Shown here: positions 34,422-46,704 of the stretch, piece by piece
Numbering within the stretch: the first letter of the stretch is position 1
Layout of the letters: each line of letters starts with the position of its first letter
NCBI RefSeq assembly: GCF_003086295.3
Contig: NC_092039.1
Span: 65,491,649-65,555,648, forward strand
Reading direction: 5' to 3'
DNA: 64,000 nucleotides
Source of the DNA: Arachis hypogaea
Lineage: Eukaryota; Streptophyta; Magnoliopsida; Fabales; Fabaceae
The notes under the pieces: generated by a model
Database searches by the model: none
Told to the model about the DNA's origin: nothing
What the model saw: the letters and a program-made list of their open reading frames with translations, nothing else
Made by a program: the position numbers and the translations under genes

Positions 34422-36376
34422 TGATGTGTGGAAAGCGATCCAACACAAAACTCACCGGCAAGTGTACCGGGTCGCATCAAGTAATAATAACTCACATGAG
34501 TGAGGTCGATCCCACAGGGATTGAAGGATTGAGCAATTTTAGTTTAGTGGGTGATTTAGTCAAGCGAATTAAGTTTTGGTTGAGTGATTTGTGTTTAACA
34601 GGAAGTAAATGACAGTAAATGTAAAGGGGGAAGGGAAAAGTGCAGTAAATTGAAGAACAGAATTGTAAATTTGCAGAATCTTAAAGAGCAAGAAAGTAAA
34701 TGACTGAAACTTAAAGTGCAAGAAACTTAAATTGCAGTAACTTAAATGGCAAGAAAGATAAATGGCTTGAATATAAAAGGGAATTGAGGAATGGGATTGC
34801 AAGATCTAAACAAAGAAGAAGTAAATTGCAGCAATTGATTGAGCAGAATTTAAATCAGAGGCAAATAGCATTCAAACAGAAAGAAAATAAAATGCAGCAA
34901 AGGTTCACAGAAGAACCAAGAGTGAATTATGATCTCAGGATCCCAGGGCTTTGGTAGCAGAGCCTAAAACCCACTTTCCTTCCCAGATCTGAATTAACTA
35001 AGCAATTGACAGAAAATTAAAGAAGAAGTAATAGAAGAACAGAATTGGAATTGAATTATGCAGAAAACAAGATGCAAAGAGCTTGAATGGGAATTGGGAC
35101 AGAATTTCCCCAATTTCACACACCCAAAACTCAGAAACAGAAGAGTAGAATTGCCCAAGGGAAATGAGGAAGGAGATCAATCAATTCTCCCTTGATCCTC
35201 TTAGTGCTCGGACAAGTCTCTCAAGAAAGCTCAAAGAAAAATGAAATTCAAAAGCTAAGACAAGAGTAAGTTAGAAGGTAAAAATTCAAAAGAAGGTAAA
35301 AAGCTCCTAATTACATCAAACTAGCTTCTATATATACACTTTCTATTCTTGGATTTTGGGATTTGGATGGGCTTTTGATTTGGTGAAGAAATGAATTAAA
35401 ATGGGAATTTAATTTAAATTTTCGGCCCATGAGATTCACTCCCAGGAGGCTGCCCTGCCCTTGTTGAGGGCAGGGCAGAAGATTGATGCATGGTGGTGCG
35501 AGTTGGTGCGGCCTTGGTGTGCCAGAGGCTGCCCTGCCCGCGCCAAGGGCAGGGCAGAAAAGTTGGTGCTGCCAGGGTTGAGGAGTGCGCGCGTTGGTGC
35601 TGCCAAGGTTGAAAATTGGTGCGCGCGTTTTGCTTCTTGGTGCGCCACTTCAAATGCTGCCCTGCCCACGCCAAGGGCAGGGCAGAGTTGCCATATTGCA
35701 CGCCCGTGTTCGAACCTGGGCGGATACACACGCTTCATTAATTTTCTTGATTTCTTGGCACGGCAATGGGTCTTAGAGCTTGGCTTCCTCATGGTTCTTT
35801 GTTCGAACCTTGTGGCATGCATGGGTGATATTTTTTTGTTGAATTTCTTCCTTGTAGAGCCCAATTCTGCCCTCCAGAAGGGCAGGGCAGAGTTTGCTTT
35901 CTCTTGGTCCCAAGGCACCATTTTGTGCTCTGCCCTTGTAGTGGGCAGGGCAGAGTTGCCTTCCTTGGCTTGGTCACCTAATGTTGCTCTCCTAGAGGGC
36001 ATTCTGCCCTTGTGGAGGGCAATGTTGCTTCCCCCATTAGTTGCGGCACGCTTCTCTCCTCTTTGGCCACGCTTTCCTTTTCTTGTGTTACGCTTCTTAG
36101 GCCACGCTTTTCATTTTCTTTTCTTTTCTTCACCTACAATAAACCAAACAACCACTCAAAGTATCACTAAATTCAAGAGGCTTATAAATCAATTAAAATT
36201 CAATCAAAATTAGCTTAAACCTCATGATTTAACATTAATTTCATGGTGGTTGCTTGATTTAGAGAAGTTATGCATTTTCACTCCAAATCACTTACTTAGG
36301 ATGCAAGAAAGTGCATAAATGCTAACAAAACAAGTGAAATTAGCTTGAAAAATGGGTATATGATGACTTGTCATCA
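34422..36376 (-). repeat. 3' LTR of D1
   Basis: 1955 bp, nearly identical by eye to 54511-56464. On the minus strand a palindrome array built from GGGCAGGGCAG and CTGCCCTGCCC (35446-36025) lies upstream of the TATA box at 35328-35337. The U5 core ACCGGCAAGTGTACCGGGTC is near the left end. Confidence 0.92.
35446..36025 (-). repeat. Palindrome array of the D1 LTR (GGGCAGGGCAG)
   Basis: Repeated inverted pairs of CTGCCCTGCCC and GGGCAGGGCAG, typically 5-12 bases apart (for example 35450-35476, 35530-35556, 35660-35686). The matching copy in the other LTR is at about 55538-56115. Long frames on both strands here are repeat artefacts. Confidence 0.85.
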
Positions 36377-36413
36377 CAACACCAAACTTAAACCTTGCTT
36401 GTCCCCAAGCAAG
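36377..36413 (-). promoter_or_regulatory. Hairpin and polypurine tract of D1
   Basis: On the minus strand: stem CTTGCTTG/CAAGCAAG with loop GGGA (36394-36413), then TTTAAGTTTGGTGTTG abutting the LTR. Confidence 0.8.
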
Positions 36414-37900
36414 CATCAAAACTAAGAGTAAATGAAATGAATAAGAAAAGAGTATATATCCTTATTATGCAGATAGCAGAACTTGATCTATGGGGCATTT
36501 ATGCAGACAATGACAACTCATTTATTGTTGCTGCTGCATAATACACATTTTGCATCAAAGGTTTGCTAAACTTGCTGTTATAAGACTCACCTTTTGATTA
36601 CTCCCTTGCTAACTCTTCCTGGCTTATAATGCTTTAACAAGCTTATTATTCTTTTAGAGGTTGGGTGCCAAATGCTGCAGCATAGCCTTTGGCTTTATTT
36701 TCTTTTCTTTTGCTCAACATCTTTCCACCACAGACACATGGCTCACTAATTCTTCCTAGGATCATTGATGCCCAGCATCTCTTTGGATCACTAAGTGCTT
36801 TGTATCTAAGTTGCTCTTTATTGTGGATTTTCAATTGGCCATCCCAAATCAGTTGATCTAAGTGACCGGGTTTCAAAATACCCCTTAGAATTTACTCATC
36901 CAAGCAGATCTCAGTACAAGAACACCACAGGCATTTGTCCTAAGGTTCAAGCCATTGGTGTCCAACCTTTATTCTTTGTTTTTCTTGCCACTTTGGCTTT
37001 TTCTTTCCTTTTTCTTTCTGTTTTTGTTACCAAGGTTGTTTCATTATTGATAGGAGTTTTTGTAACAGCAAGCTAACTCACAATTGGATGAGAATGATAT
37101 TATGCAATACTTATTTCATGAGTCTTGCATTAATCAAACACATGTACCACCACCAACTTCCATTCATACTTATGCAACATTGGATATTTTACTTTTCAAT
37201 TCAAACCAAACTCTTTTTATTTAAGCATATGGGAAACAAAGCAATATTAAAGCTAAGTGATGGATACAAGCATTATGCAGACTTGGCATTTGTAACAAAC
37301 CATTTCACTTGCAGCTAGATAAACATTTTAGCAAGACATACAATGGCTTCCAAATTCAAAACATCACACAGCAGCAAGAATTAAGTTTAGATACAACCTT
37401 TGAAGTTGCAGCCCTTTGATTTTTCTCCTTCTGTTGTGTTCCCTTTGAGTCAAAATGCATAGTGTCTTCAATTGTTGATTCATGTCCTGCATAATCCTCA
37501 AAGTTGCTTGCTTCTCAAGCCCTTAATTACATGGTTAGTTTGTATGAACTGAGTGTGGTTTCAGGATTCGTTTTGGTGTGTGAACACCAAACTTAATTGT
37601 TTTGCCACTGTCTCAGATGTACCAAGTTAACCATATTTGAAACCATGTATCCTTGCTAAGGGTTAATGGAATTAAAGCTAGAAAACACTTTAACAGTTGA
37701 ATAATGTGGCTGATTGCTTGGAGTTAGAATTATGCAAGAGGTGAGAATGTATTAAATGATATTTTTGGTGGAACACCAAACTTAGAAGTTTTCATTCTCC
37801 CTCAACTTGTTTTAGTGTCCAACACCAAACTTAGCTCCTTGCAATCCACACCAATTACTCAACATTTTTATTGAAAAAGCTATGAAAAGAAACTACCTCA
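36414..37900 (-). other. Noncoding 3' region of D1
   Basis: No downstream ORF and no recognisable remnant of one. Three PPT-like motifs without hairpins occur near 37585, 37773 and 37813. The complement of 36728-36739 reads ATGTGTCTGTGG, the block shared with A1 and B1. Confidence 0.65.
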
Positions 37901-37925
37901 GGTTGGGTTGCCTCCCAACAAGCGC
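37901..37925 (-). promoter_or_regulatory. Post-pol hairpin of D1
   Basis: On the minus strand: AGCGCTTG, then stem GTTGGG/CCCAAC with loop AGGCAA, about 40 bases after the last pol stop (37964). Confidence 0.75.
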
Positions 37926-37963
37926 TCTTTTATTGTCATTAGCTTGACATCTTCATTTTTGCT

Positions 37964-40867
37964 TCAAGAGGAATTCAGGTTCTGAACCTCCTTCTCTTTG
38001 TTCCATTGCCCCCCTAGGTACAATTTTGCTCTATGACCATTTGCTGTAAACTGATTCTTTGTTGCTTCATCTAGTAATTCGATGCTCCCATAAGGAAAAA
38101 CCTTAGTTACCAAATATGGACCAGTTCATTTAGACTTAAGCTTGCCAGGGAATATCTTGAGCCGTGAGTTATACAGGAGAACTTGTTGTCCAGGTTTGAA
38201 TTCTTTCTTCAAAATCTTTCTGTCATGCCATCTCTTAGCTTTCTCCTTGTATATCTTGGTATTTTCATAGGCTTCTAGCCTAAACTCATCTAGCTCATTC
38301 AGCTGCAACAATCTTTTCTCTCCTGCTGCTTCAGAATCCAAATTTAGAAGTTTAGTGGCCCAAAAGGCTTTGTGCTCAAGCTCTACAGGGAGATGACAAG
38401 ATTTGCCATATAACAGTTGAAATGGGGACTTCCCAATAGGAGTTTTAAAAGCTATTCTGTATGCCCAAAGTGCATCTTCCAACTTCCTAGCCCAATCCTT
38501 TCTTGTGTTACCAACTTTTTTTTCTAGGATCTTCTTTAGTTCCCTGTTTGCTAATTCTGCTTGTCCATTAGTTTGGGGATGATATGGTGTGGCTACCTTA
38601 TGAACAACTCCATATTTGTAGAGAAGTTTCTCCATTTGTCTATTGCAAAAATGACCACCACCATCACTGATGAGACCTTTGGGTACTCCATATCTAGTAA
38701 AGATGTTCTTCTTCAAGAATTGAAGAACAACCTGTGCATCACAGGTAGTTGTGGCTATGGCTTCCACCCATTTTGAAACATACTCTACTGCTACCAAGAT
38801 ATATCTGAATGAATAAGAAGGGGGAAAGGGTCCCATGAAATCAATGCCCCATAGATCAAACAATTCTACTTCCAAAATGAAGTTCTGTGGCATCTCATTC
38901 CTTTTTGTTAGTCCTCCTGCTCTTTGGCATTCATTACATTGGTGGACAAATTCCCTGGCATCTTTGAAGATGGTTGGCCAATAGAATCCACTTTGTAATA
39001 CCTTTGCTGCCGTTCTTTCTGGACCAAAGTGTCCACCATAAGCTGAGCCATGACAATGCCACAATATATCTCTTATTTCACTTTCAGGAACACATCTTCT
39101 GATTATTCCATCAGAACACCTTCTGAACAGATAGGGTTCATCCCACAAGAACTTCTTTGCTTCATTGATTAATTTCCTCACTTGTTGCTTAGTGAATTCT
39201 TGCGGTATCTTTCTCCCTACTTTGTAGTTTGCTATATCAGCAAACCATGGTGTTTGTTGGATTTGCATGAGATGTTCATCTGGGAAGCTTTCATTCACAG
39301 GTAATGAGGCCTTTTGAATTGTTTCTGGTGGCAGCCTTGACAAATGATCAGCAACTAGATTTTCAGTGCCTTTCCTGTCCCTTACCTCAATGTCAAATTC
39401 TTGTAAGAGTAGAATCCATCTGATAAGTCTTGGCTTAGCATCCTGTTTTGACATCAAATACTTGAGAGCAGCATGATCAGTATAAACCACAATTTTAGAT
39501 CCTATCAAATATGATCTAAACTTATCAAATGCATAGACTACAGCTAGCAATTCCTTCTCTGTTGTAGTGTAATTCTTTTGAGCTTCATTCAATACTTTAC
39601 TTGCATAATATATGACATGATGCAAGTTTCCCTTCTTCTGCCCAAGTACAGCACCAATTGCAATTTCACTTGCATCACACATGAGTTCAAATGGTAAGTC
39701 CCAATCAGGGGGTGTGATAATTGGTGCTGTTGTGAGTTTATGTTTTAAAGTTTCAAAAGCATGCTGGCAATTCTTATCAAAAACAAAAGGTTGATCAATC
39801 ATCAAAAGGTTACTCAAAGGTTTGGCTATTTTAGAAAAATCTTTGATAAACCTTCTATAAAATCCTGCATGACCCAAGAAACTTCTAACATATTTCACAT
39901 TAGTTGGTGGAGGGAGTTTTTCTATTATTTCAACTTTTGCCTTGTCAACCTCTATTCCTCTTCTTGAAACTTTATGACCAAGAACAATCCCCTCAGGTAC
40001 CATGAAATGGCACTTTTCCCAGTTCAAAACCAAATTAGTTTCTTGGCACCGTTTCAAGACAAGAGTTAGATGGTTTAAGCAAGTATTGAAAGTGTCACCA
40101 AAAACAGAAAAGTCATCCATGAAAACCTCTAAAAATTTTTCAACCATATCTGAGAAAATGGAGAGCATACACCTTTGAAAAGTGGCTGGGGCATTGCATA
40201 ATCCGAATGGCATTCTTCTATAGGCAAAAACTCCAACTGGGCATGTGAATGAAGTCTTTTCTTGGTCCTTTGGATCAACCACTATCTGATTATACCCAGA
40301 ATAGCCATCCAAGAAGCAATAATAAGCATGGCCAGCCAACCTTTCAAGCATTTGATCAATGAAAGGAAGTGGGAAGTGATCTTTGCGTGTGGCATCATTC
40401 AATCTTCTATAATCAATGCACATCCTCCACCCTGTCACCGTTCTGGTGGGAATGAGTTCATTCTTCTCATTAATAATGACTGTCATCCCTCCTTTCTTTG
40501 GTACCACTTGGACTGGGCTTATCCATGAGCTATCAGAAATAGGATATATGATTCCTGCATTCCATAACTTCATCACTTCCTTCTGGACAACTTCCTTCAT
40601 TGCAGGGTTTAGTCTTCTCTGAGGTTGAATTACTGCTTTGGAATTGTCCTCCAAAAGAATCTTATGCATGTATATTGTAGGGCTGATGCCTTTCAAGTCA
40701 TCAATGGTCCATCCTAAGGCATCCTTGTGGGCTCTGAGAACATCAAGAAGCTCTCCTTCTTCTTTCTTTGTCAAGGACAAATTGATGATCACCGGAAGGC
40801 TTTCTGAAGTCCCAAGAAATGCATATTTGAGATGAGAAGGTAATGGCTTCAGTTCTTGCTTTTGCAC
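37964..40867 (-). pseudogene. Pol of D1: RT, RNase H, integrase with one nonsense codon near the C-terminus
   Basis: 913 residues are open on the minus strand from 40867 to a TGA at 38126-38128, where B1 has the Trp of RW-GPY. Coding sequence continues in frame to TGA 37964-37966. RT has [13 protein letters not shown] and FMDD (about 249-252 counted from 40867). RNase H has LCDAS (about 398) and [16 protein letters not shown]. Integrase has [19 protein letters not shown], and the triad in GIDFMGP, SDGGGHF and QAELANRE (about 676, 735, 771). All catalytic residues are kept. Upstream, in the same frame, two TAG codons (near 40960 and 40867) lie between protease and RT. It is closely related to B1. 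Confidence 0.92.
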
Positions 40868-41010
40868 CTATTCTTTCTTGCTTGGTTCCACTTCTTTGTT
40901 TATGAAAGCCTCAGCCACATGTTCCTCTATTGTTTCTTGACTATCTTCTTCTTGCTCATGCTAATCAATGTCTAAGATTTCTTCCACCAGGCTCTCTATC
41001 ATGTCCACCC

Positions 41011-41801
41011 TCAAATGATCTTCCTTCTCTGGGGGTGTTGCATTGACTTAAAAACATTGATGATCATTTGCTCATTGTGTACTCTGAAAATCATTTCTCC
41101 TTTTTCCACATCAATAATTGCTCTTACAGTTGCTAGAAATGGTCTGCCCAAGATGATTGAATTGTTGCCTTCCTCATCGGTATCTAGGATTACAAAGTCT
41201 GCAGGGAAGATAAACTTTCCAACCTTTACTAGCAAATTTTCCACAATTCCATTTGGTATCTTGATTGATCTGTCTGCCATGACTAGTGACATCTTGGTGG
41301 GTTTGAGTTCTTTTATGGCAAGCTTTTTCATCATGGACAAGGGCATTAAGTTGATACTAGCTCCAAGATCACAAAGAGCTTTGTCCAGGGATAGTTTGCC
41401 TATAGTGCATGACACTACAAAACTCCCTGGATCCTTGAGTTTTGGTGGGATTCCCTTTTGGAGCACGGCACTACATTCCTCACTAAGCATCACCGTTTCC
41501 TTCTCATTCCAATCTCTTTTCTTGTTGATGAGCTCTTTTAAGAACTTGGCATACAGGGGCATTTGCTCCAAAGCCTCTGCCAAAGGTATGTTAATTTCCA
41601 ACTTCTTGAAAGTCTCAAGAAATTTGTGGAAGTGCTGCTCCTTTGTTTCCTTGTGAAATCTCTGTGGATAAGGTAGTGGTGGTGTTGAGCTCTTCACCAC
41701 TTGATGCTGTTTTGGAATTGGTTCTTCCGTGATTTGCTTTCCTTTCTTCAGATTCTGTGGCTTGTTGTCTTCCTCTGTGAGCTTTTTTGGAGCATTCTTG
41801 C
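41011..41801 (-). pseudogene. Protease region of D1, frameshifted on both sides
   Basis: The frame contains LPYPQRFHKE, LEQMPLYAKFLKEL, LKDPGSF, the active-site motif [23 protein letters not shown] and GRPFLAT. It is out of frame with gag (shift near 41805-41820). It is also out of frame with pol: a run of five C bases near 41032-41036 has one extra base, which ends the frame at 41011. Confidence 0.85.
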
Positions 41802-43460
41802 TTATCTTGTCTTTGTTGGCTCAGTGTCATTCTCCATAAGCTTCTTTGTTGCTCCTTGGTTGCCATCCACTAACACTTTTCCACTTCTTAGTTGCACAAC
41901 CTTGCATTCTTCCTTTGGGTTGGGAATGGTGTCACTGGGTAGTGAACTTGATGGCTTCTCAACAGAAATCTTCTTGGAGATTTGTCCAATCTTCCTCTCT
42001 AGGTTCTTCATGGAGGCTTCTTGATTCTTGGTTGTCAATTCTTGGCTCTTCATTAGTTTCTCCATGAGCAGCTCTAGATTGTTGATTCTCTGTGAGTCTT
42101 GTGTGATGGGTTGATTTTGGGGTGTTGATGGGTGAAGATAAGTGTTTTGGTTAGTTGGGTGGTTATCGGGTGGGTATTGGTTAGAATTTGGGTAGTTATT
42201 TTGTGGTTTTCTGTATGAGTTTTGGTTAGTGTTTGGCTGGGGGTTGTGGTTTGTATTTTTCCAATTGGTTTGGCTTGTGTTTCTTTGCCATGGTTGTTGG
42301 TTTTGATTATGGTTGTCGCTCCATCTGAGGTTGGGATGGTTCTTCCAAGATGGATTGTAGGTATCACCATAGACTTCATTTGTTCCAGGATTTTGGTTGT
42401 GCATGTATTGGACTTGCTCTTGTTGTTGCTCCTCTTGAGTTTCTTCCTTTTGCACCCAAGTGGTTGGAGGTTGGCTTGTGGTGCTCACTGCTGCCACTTG
42501 CAAGCCATCAATTCTCTTAGCCATTTGCTCAAATTGTTGTTGAATCTGCTGCTGCATCAGCTTGTTTTGAGCTAAGATTGAATCAACTCCTTCCAACTCC
42601 ATTACTCCTCTTCTCTGTGATGGTTGGCGTTGTCTTTGATGAGCAAAGAAATATTGGTTGTTGGCCACCATATCAATGAGGTTTTGAGCTTCCTCTGTGG
42701 TCTTCATGAGTTGTAGAGAGCCTCCGGCAGAGTGATCAAGAGCTTCTTGAGCTTTAAGGGTGAGGCCTTCATAGAAGTTTTGTAACTTATCCCATTCAGT
42801 AAACATCTCTGGTGGACATTTCCTCAATAAAGCCTTATATCTTTCCCATGCTTCATATAAGTTCTCGGCCTCTAATTGAGTGAATGTTTGAACCTCAGTC
42901 TTCAACCTTAAGATTCTTTGAGGTGGATAGAATTTGGCAAGGAACTTGCTCACCAAGTCATCCCAAGTGTTGATGCTTTCTTTTGGAAAGGTCTCTAGCC
43001 ATTGAGTGGCTTTATCTCTGAGAGAGAATGGGAAGAGCAGCAACTTGTAGCTATCAGGGGGTACACCATTTGTTTTCACCGTGTCACATATTCTCAAGAA
43101 TGTGGACAGATGCTGATTTGGATCTTCCAAAGGCCCTCCTCCAAAAGAACAATTGTTTTGAACCAGAGTGATGAGTTGTGGCTTGAGTTCAAAATTGTTT
43201 GCATTGACATTGGGAGGAAGAATGCTACTCCCACAATGCCTAGCATTTGCAAATGTGTATGAAGCCAAGACTCTTCTCTGTTGTTGATTATTATTGGCTC
43301 CATCTCCTGGTTGATTGGTATCTCCTTCCATGTCTTGGAATTCCTCCTCAGATTCTTCTTCTCCAACAATATTCTTCCCTCTTTCAGCTCTTCTTATTCT
43401 CCGAAGAGTCCTTTGATCAATTTCGGAATGGATAGGGGAAGATCTTCCTATACCTGACAT
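41802..43460 (-). pseudogene. gag of D1 (about 552 residues, frameshifted at its end)
   Basis: It starts at ATG 43460 (MSGIGRSS), the position matching B1. An in-frame upstream Met (43511) would add a hydrophobic stretch, but B1 does not support it. The basic N-terminus TLRRIRRAERGK is shared with B1. The gag domain (about 95-230) has LRDKATQWLETFPK, FLAKFYPPQR, LYEAWERYKALLRKCP and SAGGSLQ. A Gln/Asn-rich segment and a coiled-coil-like end (NLERKIGQISKKI) follow. LRSGKV, the normal gag/protease linker, is present just before a frameshift that ends the frame at 41802. Confidence 0.88.
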
Positions 43461-43539
43461 ACAAACACACAACAATAAACACACAAACCCAGAAAGCCAA
43501 TGAAACTTCAATCTATAGCTAGAATGAAGGTTTAGTTAG

Positions 43540-43723
43540 TTTAAGCAAAAATTCAAACAGTTAGTGTGTTAGTGAGAGTTAGAACAACAGAAAAGAAAAA
43601 TGCTTAATCTAGATCTCCACTTCACTTAATCATTGTCAATCTATTTCAATCCCCGGCAACGGCGCCAAAAACTTGATGTGTGGAAAGCGATCCAACACAA
43701 AACTCACCGGCAAGTGTACCGGG
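43540..43723 (-). repeat. 184-bp direct duplication of D1 leader and LTR end, left copy
   Basis: This segment, with the primer site and the first 50 LTR bases (plus-strand order), recurs at 54377-54560 with the same length. It brackets the C complex, far longer than the 5-bp duplication integrase would make. Confidence 0.9.
43651..43667 (-). promoter_or_regulatory. Primer-binding site, tRNA-Asp, D1 (left copy)
   Basis: The complement of CCCCGGCAACGGCGCCA, perfect to the tRNA-Asp 3' end. A second copy lies at 54488-54504 in the 184-bp duplication. Confidence 0.9.
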
Positions 43724-45193
43724 TGACAAACCCCAATTTGAGGGTTTATCTTGTATTGAATTTAGAGTATTTTGATAACCTTTTGTCACATTTAGCCTAT
43801 GAATTAGCATGGTTTTGTTATCTCTCCCATATTTGTACTTAAGTGTAAAAACATGCTTTTTAAGCCTTATCTTGATGAATTCCAATTTCTCTTTGATTCC
43901 ATAAGATGCCTTGATGTGTTTGTTAGTAGTTCCAGGATTGAAATAGGCTAGGCATGGATCAAAGGAAGCAAGGAAGGAAGCATGCAAGTGGAGAGAAGCA
44001 CAAAAAGCCAAAGAGTTGATCTCGGCCAAGCACGCGTACGCGCACAAGGCGCTCGCGCGCACATCGCAGAATTGGCCAGGGACGCGCACGCGTACCGTGC
44101 GCGCACGCGTCGAAGCCCGCACGTGATTCTTTTATTACAACACGTGCCTGGCGATTTTGGAAGGTCTCAGCAACCAACTTTGGCGCCAAAATGCATATAA
44201 GAGCCAAAGATTGAAGGGGATTGACATTCATACATTCATTCATTCACACATTGACACACATTCACTTCCATAGACAAAATTTTAGATCATTAGGTAGATA
44301 TTTTTAGTTAGTTACATTTTTGTAGAGAGAGAAACTCCAACTTCTCTCTAGGATTCATCTTCATCTTCTCAATTCTCAACCATTCCTTGGTGAGATCTAT
44401 TACAACACTCAATTTACTTTGTTCATGTTGTAGATCCTCTTCTCTAATCTCATTAGTGTTTGTAATTGTTCAAATGTCATAGATCTTAGGTTTAACTTTG
44501 TTGTTTTGGATTCTATTGATTCATTGAAGATTTCATTTTCATTGTTGTTCATTGTTGATTGTTGTTAATCTCTTGTGTTGAATTTCTTTGATTCTAATCC
44601 TTTTCTCTCCATTTTACTATGTCTTTCATTCTTGTCCTCCAAGTGTTTGAGAAAATGCCAACCTTAGATATGGAGTAGTATTCCCTCACTTGGCCTAGTG
44701 GTTGAGTCATTGGAGATACTTGAATAATGGATGTCAATTGTTGATTAAGAATTGAGGATTGCTAATTGACTTAGAGTGCACTAAAGCTAGACTTCCCTAG
44801 GGTGAGACTAGGACTTGTGACTTGAGTTAATTACTTTTACTTGACTTTCCTCTATAATTAGGGGCTAACTAAGTAAAGCAACACTCTTTTGTTATCACAA
44901 TTGAATGAAGCTATAGTGATGGGACTTCCAATGTTCAACCTTGGCCAAGGCTTTTAATATTGATTGTTTGTTGTTTTCTTTTATTCACACTTTTATGCTA
45001 CACTCTTTAAACCACAAAAGACCACTTAACCAATAGCATGCATCCTTGTAGCATTCCTAGGGAAGAACGACTCGGGACTAATACTCTCGATTATAGATTG
45101 TAGATTTGTTTGATGATGGATTTTGCGTCGGTTTAGACTATACTACGATTGATTACTTGAAAAATTTCTATACCGGCAAAAAATCATTCGTCA
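43724..45193 (+). repeat. C-family LTR, plus orientation, without internal region
   Basis: 1470 bp from TGACAAACCCC to CATTCGTCA, inserted directly after CCGGG of the D1 LTR. It has the GC array at about 44030-44125 (alternating CGCGCACGCG) and the TATA-like GCATATAAGA near 44194. It is followed after four bases (ATTT) by a C LTR in the opposite orientation. It differs by a few substitutions from the two C2 LTRs, so it is probably a separate event. Confidence 0.88.
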
Positions 45194-45197
45194 ATTT

Positions 45198-46665
45198 TGA
45201 CGATTGGATTTTTGCCGGTATAGAAATTTTTCAAGTAATCAATCGTAGTATAGTCTAAACCGACGCAAAATCCATCATCAAACAAATCTACAATCTATAA
45301 TCGAGAGTATTAATCCCGAGTCGTTCTTCCCTAGGAATGCTACAAGGATGCATGTTATTGGTTAAGTGGTCTTTTTGTGGCTTAAAGAGTGTAGCATAAA
45401 AGTGTGAATAAAAGAAAACAACAAACAATCAATATTAAAAGCCTTGGCCAAGGTTGAACATTGGAAGTCCCATCACTATAGCTTCATTCAATTGTGATAA
45501 CAAAGGAGTGTTGCTTTACTTAGTTAACCCCTAATTATAGAGGTAAGTCAAGTAAAAGTAACTAACTTGAGTCACAAGTCCTAGTCTCACCCTAGGGAAG
45601 TCTAGCTTTAGTGCACTCTAAGTCAATTAGCAATCCTCAATTCTTAATCAACAATTGACATCCATTATTCAAGTGTCTCCAATGACTCAACCACTAGGCC
45701 AAGTGAGGGAATACTACTCCATATCTAAAGTTGGCATTTTCTCAAACACTTGGAGGGCAACAATGAAAGACATAGTAAAATTGAGAAGAGATTTAGAAGT
45801 AAAGCAATTCAATCACAAGAGATTAACAACAATCAACAATGAACAACAATGAAAAGGAAATCTTCAATGAATCAATAGAATCCAAAACAACAAAGTTAAA
45901 CCTAAGATCTATGACATTTGAACAATTACAAACACTAATGAGATTAGAGAAGAGGATCTACAACATGAACAAAGTAAATTGAGTGTTGTAATAGATCTCA
46001 CCAAGGAATGGTTGAGAATTGAGAAGATGAAGATGAATCCTAGAGAGAAGTTGGAGTTTCTCTCTCTACAAAATGTAACTAACTAAAAATATCTACCTAA
46101 TGATCTAAAATTAGTCTATGGAAGTGAATGTGTGTCAATGTGTGAGTGAATGTATGTATGAATGTCAATCCCCTTCAATCTTTGGCTCTTATATGCATTT
46201 TGGCGCCAAAGTTGGTTGCTGAGACCTTCCAAAATCGCCAGGCACGTGTTGTAATAAAAGAATCACGTGCGGGCTTCGACGCGTGCGCGCACGGTACGCG
46301 TGCGCGTCCCTGGCCAATTCTGCGATGTGCGCGCGAGCGCCTTGTGCGCGTACGCGTGCTTGGCCGAGATCAACTCTTTGGCTTTTTGTGCTTCTCTCCA
46401 CTTGCATGCTTCCTTCCTTGCTTCCTTTGATCCATGCCTAGCCTATTTCAATCCTGGAACTACTAACAAACACATCAAGGCATCTTATGGAATCAAAGAG
46501 AAATTGGAATTCATCAAGATAAGGCTTAAAAAGCATGTTTTTACACTTAAGTACAAATATGGGAGAGATAACAAAACCATGCTAATTCATAGGCTAAATG
46601 TGACAAAAGGTTATCAAAATACTCTAAATTCAATACAAGATAAACCCTCAAATTGGGGTTTGTCA
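45198..46665 (-). repeat. 3' LTR of C2
   Basis: 1468 bp from TGACGATTGG to GGGTTTGTCA on the plus strand. GC array at about 46262-46360 and TATA-like motif near 46188-46196 on the minus strand. It is the inverted counterpart of 43724-45193. Confidence 0.92.
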
Positions 46666-46704
46666 ACCTCCCCACACTTAAGCCTTAGCATGTCCTCATG
46701 CTAA
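46666..46704 (-). promoter_or_regulatory. AGGA hairpin and polypurine tract of C2
   Basis: On the minus strand: stem TTAGCATG/CATGCTAA with loop AGGA (46685-46704), then TTAAGTGTGGGGAGGT abutting the LTR. Confidence 0.85.

Noticed and set aside
35461..36213. A 250-codon plus frame and a 188-codon minus frame, repeated at 55525-56302
   Set aside because: Both lie in the GGGCAGGGCAG array of the D1 LTR and read through the U3 region. They are repeat artefacts, not genes.
36646..36876. 76-codon minus frame in the D1 3' region, possible remnant of the downstream ORF
   Set aside because: The translation shows none of the domain motifs (no RRxGW, no FSP, no NRSEVT-like segment), and it overlaps the noncoding block shared with A1 and B1.
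43646..44122. Arg/Val/Ala-rich frames of up to 158 codons in the C LTRs (also 46189-46704, 3058-3417, 51030-51598)
   Set aside because: These are translations of the CGCGCACGCG runs of the C family. They extend across LTR borders and have no independent support.
43724..45193. Ordinary solo LTR insertion
   Set aside because: The left flank CCGGG is not repeated at 45194, where ATTT and an inverted LTR follow. A simple solo LTR does not explain the structure.
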